A DNA stretch of 64,000 bases from the NCBI RefSeq assembly GCF_041807905.1, contig NZ_JBGVSA010000021.1, positions 1-64,000 of the forward strand, in the 5' to 3' direction. Of the stretch, positions 58,011-64,000 are shown in pieces. Source of the stretch: JBGVSA01 sp041807905 (GTDB taxonomy: Bacteria; Pseudomonadota; Gammaproteobacteria; Burkholderiales; Rhodocyclaceae). Every line of letters starts with the position of its first letter. Positions within the stretch are counted from its first letter, which is position 1. A program made the position numbers and the translations under genes. Below the pieces are notes generated by a model, which was given only the letters and a program-made list of their open reading frames with translations, ran no database searches and was not told the origin of the DNA.

Positions 58011-59291
58011 TTAGTGGAACAGTCGCGGCAGCGTCATCGACACGGCCGGAATGAAGGTCACGGCGAACATGGTCGCAGCCAGCGCCGTGTAGAACGGCAG
58101 GATGGACTTCATGACCTTTTCGACCGAGATTTCACCGATCGCGCAACCGATGAACTGCGTGGTGCCCACCGGCGGCGTGTTCAGGCCGAGCGCGCAGTTG
58201 AGCAGCATCATGATGCCGAACTGCACCGGGTCCATGCCGTACTTCATGGCGATGGGCAGGAAGATCGGCGTGCACACCAGGATCGTCGGCGCCATGTCGA
58301 GGAACGTGCCCAACAGGAACAGGATGATGTTGATCAGGAAGAAGATCATCCACGGATTGTTGGTCAGCGTCGCCAGTGCCTGGCCGGTCAGTTCGGCGAT
58401 CTGGTAGTAGGCGATGAAGTAACCGAAGGTCGCCGAGATACCGATCAGCGCCAGCACCACACCGGTCTTCTTCACCGTGTGCGCCAGGGCGGTCACGAAC
58501 TGATTAAAGGTCAGGCTGCGGTACACCAGCGTGGTCAGCAACAGCGCGTAGAGCACCGCGACGGAGGCCGACTCGGTCGCCGTGAAGGCGCCCGACAGAA
58601 TGCCGACGACGATGATGACCACCACGAACAGGCCGGGCATCGACGATGCACCTGTCCTGATGACCGCGCCCCAGCCCGGGAACGTGCCCGACGGGTAGCC
58701 GCGCTTGATGGCAACGTAATAGGCCGCCGCCAGGTTGCACACCATCAGGATCAGCGCCGGCACGATACCGGCCAGGATCAGCGAGGTCACCGAAGCCAGG
58801 CCACCGCACGCCAGCGTGTAGATGATGATGTTGTGCGAGGTCGGCATCAGCGCGCCCACCAGTGCCGCGTGGGTCGTGACGTTAACCGCGTAGTCGGCGT
58901 CATAGCCTTCGCGCTTCATCGACGGGATCAGCACGCCGCCCATGGCCGACACGTCGGCCACTGGCGAACCGGACACGCCGCCGAACAGCGTACAGGCCAC
59001 CACGTTCGCCATGCCCAGGCCGCCGCGCACGTGGCCCACCAGCGCCTTGGCGAAGTTGACGATGCGGTCGGCAATGCCACCCAGCAGCATCAGTTCGCCG
59101 GCCATGATGAAGAACGGGATCGCCAGGAACGTGAACACCTGCATGCCGCCCGTCATCTTCTGGAAGACCACGGCCATGGGCAGGCCTTCGTACAGGATCG
59201 TCGCCACCGCCGACAGACCGATGGCGAACACCACCGGCACGCCCAGGACGAGCGCTGCGAAAAAGCTCAAACAGAGAATTGTCAGTGCCAT
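58011..59291 (-). CDS. TRAP transporter large permease DctM (copy 1)
   Basis: This 426-residue inner-membrane protein couples sodium or proton flow to solute uptake. It starts ALTILCLSFFAALVLGVPVVFAIGLSAVATILYEG and ends in the NTPPVGTTQFIGCAIG and MTLPRLFH pattern typical of DctM. It is about 95% identical to copy 2 at 61198 (about 23 differences counted by eye). The start overlaps DctQ by 10 nt. Confidence 0.93.
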   Translation of the reverse strand: MALTILCLSFFAALVLGVPVVFAIGLSAVATILYEGLPMAVVFQKMTGGMQVFTFLAIPFFIMAGELMLLGGIADRIVNFAKALVGHVRGGLGMANVVACTLFGGVSGSPVADVSAMGGVLIPSMKREGYDADYAVNVTTHAALVGALMPTSHNIIIYTLACGGLASVTSLILAGIVPALILMVCNLAAAYYVAIKRGYPSGTFPGWGAVIRTGASSMPGLFVVVIIVVGILSGAFTATESASVAVLYALLLTTLVYRSLTFNQFVTALAHTVKKTGVVLALIGISATFGYFIAYYQIAELTGQALATLTNNPWMIFFLINIILFLLGTFLDMAPTILVCTPIFLPIAMKYGMDPVQFGIMMLLNCALGLNTPPVGTTQFIGCAIGEISVEKVMKSILPFYTALAATMFAVTFIPAVSMTLPRLFH

Positions 59292-59770
59292 GCTGGTTCT
59301 ACCTCAGTGCCGCGCGCGAGAGCGATGATGTGTTCGATCGAGAACATGAAAATGAGCACACCGGCAATGGTGATGGGGATGTGGTACAGCCCCTCCGGCA
59401 CGGTCAGCGTCGGAATGTTGTAGCCCATCGAGTCGTACGCCAGGAAGGCGCCGTTGTAGGTCATGCAGGTGCCGAAGAAGGCGACCAGCGCGTGGATGAA
59501 CATTTCCAGCCACGTTTTGTAGGGTTGCGGGCAGATCGCCAGCAGCGACTCCATGCCGATGTGGCCGGCGTCGCGCACGCCCACGGCGGTACCGAGCATG
59601 GTCACGTACAGCACCAGCAGCAGTGCCAGCGCTTCGGCCCAGGTCGGGGTGTCGTTGAGAATGTAGCGGCCAAACACCTGGTAGAGCACGCAGATGATGA
59701 TGAGGGCCAGCCCGACTGTCGCGATCTTCAGGCTGACGCGCGAAATCGTTGCGCAGATCTTTGTGTACAT
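59282..59770 (-). CDS. TRAP transporter small permease DctQ (copy 1)
   Basis: This 162-residue protein has four membrane helices and the DctQ motif FGRYILNDTPTWAEALALLLVLYVTMLGTAVGVRDAGHIGMESLL. It joins DctM to form the membrane complex. It is about 87% identical to copy 2, with changes concentrated in the loop AYDSMGYNIPTLTV. A terminator-like hairpin separates it from dctP. Confidence 0.92.
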   Translation of the reverse strand: MYTKICATISRVSLKIATVGLALIIICVLYQVFGRYILNDTPTWAEALALLLVLYVTMLGTAVGVRDAGHIGMESLLAICPQPYKTWLEMFIHALVAFFGTCMTYNGAFLAYDSMGYNIPTLTVPEGLYHIPITIAGVLIFMFSIEHIIALARGTEVEPAWH

Positions 59771-59797
59771 ATCTGCGAGTCCTTCCGTGAAACGTTG

Positions 59798-59827
59798 AAA
59801 AAAACCCGGCCAGAGAACCTGGCCGGG
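59798..59827 (-). terminator. Attenuator-like terminator between dctP and dctQ (copy 1)
   Basis: An 8-bp GC stem (CCCGGCCA / TGGCCGGG) is followed on the minus strand by seven Ts, 21 bp past the dctP stop. Partial termination here would make more binding protein than permease. Confidence 0.75.
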
Positions 59828-59848
59828 CTTGACGCTACGACGATTGAA

Positions 59849-60823
59849 TTACTTGATGTCCTGGATGGCCTTGACCAGAGCCTTCTGCGAATCGCTCGTC
59901 ACGAACTTGTCGTAGACCGGCTTCATGGCGTCCTGGAACGGCTTCTTGTCGACTTCGACGATGGTGCCGCCGCCAGCGGTCACGATCTTCAGCGAAGCTT
60001 CTTCACGCTCGGCCCATAGCTTGCGGTTGTAGGGCACCGAATCCTTGGCCGCTTGCTTGACCAGCTTCTGGTCTTCCGGCGACAGCTTGTCCCACACGCG
60101 CTTGGAAATCAGCACGACTTCCGGCGCCATCGAGTGCTCGGTCTTGGAGAAGATCTTGGCCACTTCGAAGTGCTTGCCCGATTCCCACGACGGAATGTTG
60201 TTTTCGGCGGCGTCGATCAGGCCGGTGCGCAGCGCGGTATAGACCTCGCCCATCGCCATCGGCGTCGGGTTGGCACCCATGGCCTGGGCCACGGCCACCC
60301 ACAGGTCGGACTGCTGCACGCGCAGCTTCAGGCCCTTGGTGTCGGCCAGCGACTTGATCGGCTTCTTGGCGTAGATCGAGCGCGCACCGCTGTCGTAGTA
60401 AGCCAGCCCGACGTAGCCCTGGCTTTCACAGGCGGTCAGGATCTTCTCGCCCGGAGCGCCGTCCAGCGCCTTGTGCATGTGATCGATGGAGCGGAACAGG
60501 AACGGCAGTGCCGGCACCATGGTGTCCGGGCAGATGTTGTTCAGCGGCGAGATGTTGACGCGAACCATGTCGAGCGCGCCGATCTTGACCTGCTCCAGCA
60601 CTTCCTTTTCGTTGCCCAGCGAACCGTTGCTGTACACCTTGATCGACAGGCGACCCTTGGTGCGTTCCGACAGCAGTTCGCCCATGTGACGCAGCGCCTT
60701 CACAGTCGGATAGTCGTCGCCCCAGATGTCGGAGGCACGCAGTTCGATCTTCTGTTGGGCCATGGCCGTACCCATGCAACCGACGGTCAGCAGGGCGGCG
60801 ACGATTTTTGAAACACGCATCAT
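59849..60823 (-). CDS. TRAP transporter solute-binding protein DctP (copy 1)
   Basis: This 324-residue periplasmic receptor has a signal peptide ending GTAMAQ (about residue 20). Family features include PFLFRSIDHMHKALDGAPGEKIL, YYDSGARSIYAKKPIKSLADTKGLKLRVQQSD with the carboxylate-binding Arg, and MGEVYTALRTGLIDAAENNIPSWES. AAGGAGAC before ATG 60823 fixes the start. It differs at many positions from copy 2, unlike DctM. A carboxylate ligand is likely; which one is unknown. Confidence 0.92.
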   Translation of the reverse strand: MMRVSKIVAALLTVGCMGTAMAQQKIELRASDIWGDDYPTVKALRHMGELLSERTKGRLSIKVYSNGSLGNEKEVLEQVKIGALDMVRVNISPLNNICPDTMVPALPFLFRSIDHMHKALDGAPGEKILTACESQGYVGLAYYDSGARSIYAKKPIKSLADTKGLKLRVQQSDLWVAVAQAMGANPTPMAMGEVYTALRTGLIDAAENNIPSWESGKHFEVAKIFSKTEHSMAPEVVLISKRVWDKLSPEDQKLVKQAAKDSVPYNRKLWAEREEASLKIVTAGGGTIVEVDKKPFQDAMKPVYDKFVTSDSQKALVKAIQDIK

Positions 60824-60928
60824 GTTGTAAGTCTCCTTCGATAGGACTTGCCAGAACGAATGGACCCCCACCAGCCGTGCGTACGGCTGCTCTCCGTTGG
60901 GATCTTCAGTCGGAGTTGTCAGAACGCA

Positions 60929-60943
60929 TGACGTCAAACGTCA
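60929..60943. promoter_or_regulatory. Inverted repeat TGACGT-CAA-ACGTCA upstream of dctP copy 1
   Basis: A perfect 6-bp inverted repeat with a 3-bp centre lies about 105 bp before dctP in an AT-rich gap (60824-61144) that holds the operon promoter and two terminators of the upstream copy, and no gene. It is a candidate operator; the regulator is not visible here. Confidence 0.45.
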
Positions 60944-61036
60944 CAAAAAACTGACAAGTCCGAGGCGGCGAAAAGATAACACGCCTTTTACGGAAAACTA
61001 CGTTTATTTGACCATCAGCAGAACAAATAAAAGAAA

Positions 61037-61063
61037 CCCGATATGGCGCCATGCCATATCGGG
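61037..61063 (-). terminator. Second terminator-like hairpin after TRAP operon 2
   Basis: A perfect 11-bp stem CCCGATATGGC/GCCATATCGGG with a 5-nt loop is followed on the minus strand by TTTCTTTTATTTG. It backs up the terminator at 61145-61175. Confidence 0.7.
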
Positions 61064-61144
61064 CATATCTGCTTGAAAAAATTACGGGTTTACCGGTAGT
61101 ACGCGCCCGCAAACGCCCTTGGAGCGGGCTTGCGCACAAACGAC

Positions 61145-61175
61145 AACGCCCCGCCTCTTGCGAGGACGGGGCGTT
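61145..61175 (-). terminator. Terminator of TRAP operon 2
   Basis: This hairpin is identical to the one at 57957-57987, placed 22 bp past the stop of DctM copy 2. It is part of the duplicated unit. Confidence 0.75.
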
Positions 61176-61197
61176 CTGTCGCCAAGCGCTTACGCGC

Positions 61198-62478
61198 TTA
61201 GTGGAACAGTCGCGGCAGCGTCATCGACACGGCCGGGATGAAGGTCACGGCGAACATGGTCGCAGCCAGCGCCGTGTAGAACGGCAGGATGGACTTCATG
61301 ACCTTTTCGACCGAGATTTCACCGATCGCGCAACCGATGAACTGCGTGGTGCCCACCGGCGGCGTGTTCAGGCCGAGCGCGCAGTTGAGCAGCATCATGA
61401 TGCCGAACTGCACCGGGTCCATGCCGTACTTCATGGCGATGGGCAGGAAGATCGGCGTGCACACCAGGATCGTCGGCGCCATGTCGAGGAACGTGCCCAG
61501 CAGGAACAGGATGATGTTGATCATGAAGAAGATCATCCAGGGGTTGCTGGTCATCGCGCCAAGCAGGTTGCCGGTCATTTCGGCGATCTGGTAGTAGGCG
61601 ATGAAGTAACCGAAGGTCGCCGAAATACCGATCAGCGCCAGCACCACGCCGGTCTTCTTCACCGTGTGCGCCAGAGCCTTCACGAACTGATCGAAGGTCA
61701 GGCTGCGGTACACCAGCGTGGTCAGCAGCAGTGCATACAGCACCGCGACGGAGGCCGACTCGGTTGCCGTAAACACGCCGGACAGAATACCGGCCACGAT
61801 GATCACCACCACGAACAGACCCGGCATGGCCGAACCCAGGGTGCGCCACACCTGCGACCAACCCGGGAACGTACCCGAGGGGTAGCCGCGCTTGATGGCA
61901 ACGTAATAGGCCGCCGCCAAGTTGCACACCATCAGGATCAGCGCCGGCACGATACCGGCCAGGATCAGCGAAGTCACCGAAGCCATGCCGCCGCACGCCA
62001 GCGTGTAGATGATGATGTTGTGCGACGTCGGCATCAGCGCGCCCACCAGTGCCGCGTGGGTCGTCACGTTCACCGCGTAGTCGGCGTCATAGCCTTCGCG
62101 CTTCATCGACGGGATCAGCACGCCGCCCATGGCCGACACGTCAGCCACCGGCGAACCGGACACGCCGCCGAACAGCGTACAGGCCACCACGTTCGCCATG
62201 CCCAGGCCGCCACGCACGTGGCCGATGATCGCCTTGGCAAAGTTGACGATGCGTTCGGCGATGCCACCCAGCAGCATCAGCTCACCGGCCATGATGAAGA
62301 ACGGGATGGCCAGGAACGTGAACACCTGCATGCCGCCGGTCATCTTCTGGAAGACCACGGCCATGGGCAGGCCTTCGTACAGGATCGTTGCCACCGCCGA
62401 CAGACCGATGGCGAACACCACCGGCACGCCCAGGACAAGCGCGCCGAAGAAGCTCAAACAGAGAATTGTCAGTGCCAT
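61198..62478 (-). CDS. TRAP transporter large permease DctM (copy 2)
   Basis: This 426-residue homologue is about 95% identical to copy 1. Differences cluster in the loop FPGWSQVWRTLGSAMPG (copy 1 FPGWGAVIRTGASSMPG) and in AEMTGNLLGAMTSNPW (copy 1 AELTGQALATLTNNPW); long flanking stretches are identical. It overlaps DctQ copy 2 by 10 nt, as in copy 1. Confidence 0.93.
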   Translation of the reverse strand: MALTILCLSFFGALVLGVPVVFAIGLSAVATILYEGLPMAVVFQKMTGGMQVFTFLAIPFFIMAGELMLLGGIAERIVNFAKAIIGHVRGGLGMANVVACTLFGGVSGSPVADVSAMGGVLIPSMKREGYDADYAVNVTTHAALVGALMPTSHNIIIYTLACGGMASVTSLILAGIVPALILMVCNLAAAYYVAIKRGYPSGTFPGWSQVWRTLGSAMPGLFVVVIIVAGILSGVFTATESASVAVLYALLLTTLVYRSLTFDQFVKALAHTVKKTGVVLALIGISATFGYFIAYYQIAEMTGNLLGAMTSNPWMIFFMINIILFLLGTFLDMAPTILVCTPIFLPIAMKYGMDPVQFGIMMLLNCALGLNTPPVGTTQFIGCAIGEISVEKVMKSILPFYTALAATMFAVTFIPAVSMTLPRLFH

Positions 62479-62957
62479 GACGGTTCAACCTCGGTGCCGC
62501 GTACGAGCGCAATGATGTGTTCGATGGAGAACATGAAGATCAGAACGCCAGCGAGCGTGATCGGAATGTTGTAGAGACCTTCGGGCAGCGGCAGCGTCGG
62601 GATGAGAATGTCCATCCCTTCGGACGCGAGGAACGCACCGTTGTAAGTCATGCAAAGGGCGAAGAACGCAACCAGACCGTGGATGAAGATTTCCAGCCAG
62701 GTCTTGTAGGGTTGCGGGCAGATCGCCAGCAGCGACTCCATGCCGATGTGGCCGGCGTCACGCACGCCCACGGCGGTACCGAACATGGTCACATACAGCA
62801 CCAGCAACAGCGCCAGCGCTTCGGCCCAGGTCGGCGTGTCGTTGAGCACGTAGCGACCGAACACTTGATAGAGCACGCACAGAATGACGAGCCCGAGCCC
62901 GACCGTCGCGATCTTCAGACAGACGCGCGAGATCGTTGCGCAGATCTTTGTATACAT
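62469..62957 (-). CDS. TRAP transporter small permease DctQ (copy 2)
   Basis: This 162-residue four-helix subunit matches copy 1 with about 21-22 changes, mostly in the loop ASEGMDILIPTLPLPEG and at scattered helix positions. ATG 62957 (MYTKICATIS) with AGGA upstream is preferred over an earlier in-frame codon at 62981. Confidence 0.92.
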   Translation of the reverse strand: MYTKICATISRVCLKIATVGLGLVILCVLYQVFGRYVLNDTPTWAEALALLLVLYVTMFGTAVGVRDAGHIGMESLLAICPQPYKTWLEIFIHGLVAFFALCMTYNGAFLASEGMDILIPTLPLPEGLYNIPITLAGVLIFMFSIEHIIALVRGTEVEPSWH

Positions 62958-62993
62958 CTGCGGAATCCTTCCTTGAAACAAGGGGGGTAAAGA

Positions 62994-63016
62994 CCCGGCC
63001 GGAGAACCCGGCCGGG
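62994..63016 (-). terminator. Attenuator-like hairpin between dctP and dctQ (copy 2)
   Basis: A 7-bp stem CCCGGCC/GGCCGGG lies in the same place as in copy 1, but the T-run after it on the minus strand is only TCTTT, so termination is probably weaker. Confidence 0.55.
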
Positions 63017-63044
63017 CGTGCTACTGCTTACTGGGCAGCGTTAA

Positions 63045-64000
63045 TTACTTGACGTCCTGAATCTGCTTGACCAGCGACTTCAGTTCCGGAGTGGTCATGA
63101 ATTTTTCATAGACGGGCTTCATGGCATCCTGGAATTGCTTCTTGTCGACGTCGACGATCTTGGCGCCGGCCTTGACGACGATGTCATACGATTGCTTCTC
63201 GCGCTCGTCCCAGAGCTTGCGCTGAACATCGGTCGACTCCTTGGCGGTCGCGGCGATCAGCTTTTGGTCGGCCGGCGTGAGCTTGTCCCAGATACGCTTG
63301 GAGAAGATCACCATTTCCGGGCTCATCAGGTGTTCCGTCTTGTTGTAGAACGGAGCCGACTCAAAGTGCTTGGCGCTTTCGTACGACGGGTAGTTGTTTT
63401 CCGCCGCGTCGATCAGGCCGGTGCGCAGGCCCGTGTAGACCTCGCCCATGGGCATCGGCGACGGGTTGGCACCCATGGCCTGAGCCATCGCCACCATCAG
63501 GTCGGACTGCTGAACGCGCAGCTTCATGCCCTTGGTATCGGCCAGCGTCTTGACTTCCTTCTTGGAGTAGATCGAACGCGTACCGCTATCGTAGTACGCC
63601 AGGCCGATGTAGCCCTTGGCATCGCACGAGTGCAGGATCTTCTCGCCAGCCGGGCTGGCAAGGGCCTTGTGCATATGGTCGACCGAGCGGAACAGGAACG
63701 GCAGGCTGGGCACCAGGGTTTCAGGGCAGATGTTGTTCATCAGGTTGCCCGGCACGCGTGCCATGGCCAGCGCGCCCATCTTCACTTGCTCGATCACTTC
63801 CTTCTCGGTACCGAGCGTACCGTTGGAGTAGACCTGCAGTTCGATACGCCCGTTGGACTTCTTGGCCAGCTGGTCGCTCATCCAGCGCAGCGCCTTGGTG
63901 TTGGGGTAATCCTCGCCCCAGATTTCGGATACTTTGAGAACGATCTTGTCAGCGGCAACGGCACCGTTCACCAGACCCACGGCCATCACGGCGGCCACCA
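63045..64000 (-). CDS. TRAP transporter solute-binding protein DctP (copy 2, 5' end cut by window)
   Basis: About 317 residues are present, from the signal peptide (VMAVGLVNGAVAAD) to the stop; the frame runs open to the right edge, so the true start lies outside. It shares the copy 1 landmarks (PFLFRSVDHMHKALASPAGEKIL, MKLRVQQSDLMVAMAQAMGANPSP, TGLRTGLIDAAENNYPSYES) but differs at many positions across its length (identity by eye roughly 60-65%). This is a different receptor for a related membrane unit. Confidence 0.9.
   Translation of the reverse strand, partial: VAAVMAVGLVNGAVAADKIVLKVSEIWGEDYPNTKALRWMSDQLAKKSNGRIELQVYSNGTLGTEKEVIEQVKMGALAMARVPGNLMNNICPETLVPSLPFLFRSVDHMHKALASPAGEKILHSCDAKGYIGLAYYDSGTRSIYSKKEVKTLADTKGMKLRVQQSDLMVAMAQAMGANPSPMPMGEVYTGLRTGLIDAAENNYPSYESAKHFESAPFYNKTEHLMSPEMVIFSKRIWDKLTPADQKLIAATAKESTDVQRKLWDEREKQSYDIVVKAGAKIVDVDKKQFQDAMKPVYEKFMTTPELKSLVKQIQDVK

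Larger units (their letters stand above)
57957..64000. repeat. Tandem duplication of a TRAP dctP-dctQ-dctM-terminator operon
   Basis: Two head-to-tail units occupy 57957-60823 and 61145 to beyond 64000. Gene order, the 10-nt dctQ/dctM overlap, the dctM terminator and the dctP/dctQ hairpin are all repeated. Identity is highest in dctM (about 95% of residues), lower in dctQ (about 87%) and lowest in dctP. Confidence 0.9.

Noticed and set aside
57834..62574. Two long, mutually similar plus-strand frames (57834-59423 and 61051-62574)
   Set aside because: They resemble each other only because they are antisense to the two near-identical dctM copies; the His/Gln/Arg-rich products are shadows.

Overview
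This 64 kb window is a stretch of chromosome with high G+C content (mid-60s percent by eye) and very dense gene packing. The housekeeping genes (lptF/lptG, pepA-holC, coaE-zapD, ubiC-ubiA-ubiD, recG, a tctDE-type two-component system, tRNA-Phe) look like a betaproteobacterium of the order Burkholderiales. I cannot fix the family from the sequence alone. I see no insertion sequence, phage gene, integrase or CRISPR array.

Layout. 0-2.6 kb: the end of a heme/siderophore ABC importer (permease cut by the window edge, HmuV-type ATPase, ChaN-type lipoprotein). 2.6-4.4 kb: a PIG-V-like membrane glycosyltransferase overlapping a small membrane-anchored protein. 4.5-14.9 kb: a probable catabolic island with a GntR/FCD regulator, an AMI1-type amidase, a PuuE-like polysaccharide-deacetylase-fold protein, a SnoaL/NTF2-like protein, a divergent LivJ/LivH/fused LivM-LivG-LivF importer, an HpxZ/AtzH-like protein and an HpxW-like gamma-glutamyltransferase-family hydrolase. 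The 12-bp palindrome ATTGTCGACAAT lies just before the regulator gene and again between the two divergent operons, so it is probably the regulator's operator. 14.9-20.5 kb: chemotaxis and signalling genes (Aer, a dCache chemoreceptor, a GAF-GGDEF diguanylate cyclase) and a cupin. 20.6-22.7 kb: a pectate lyase lipoprotein and a BamE-like fragment. 22.9-24.5 kb: the dmeRF metal-efflux pair and tRNA-Phe(GAA). 24.6-28.7 kb: an MHS-family transporter behind tctDE-type genes. 28.8-34.9 kb: a 2Fe-2S protein, a hydrolase, a GST, NodIJ-like ABC exporter genes, cutA, dsbD and ridA. 34.9-50.7 kb: the housekeeping block. 50.7-55.2 kb: a RidA homologue, a sulfonate-type ABC importer without an ATPase gene, a recognisable sigma-54 promoter and a sigma-54 activator. 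55.3-57.9 kb: a FUSC-family protein and a small secreted protein. 57.9-64 kb: two tandem TRAP transporter operons, the second cut by the right edge.

The most interesting points are the GntR-controlled amide/ureide-type catabolic island with its fused importer, the matched sigma-54 promoter and activator at the sulfonate-type importer, and the tandem TRAP operons. In the TRAP pair the large membrane subunits are about 95% identical while the substrate-binding proteins have diverged strongly. All functional statements rest on reading motifs and gene context by eye; no database search was possible.
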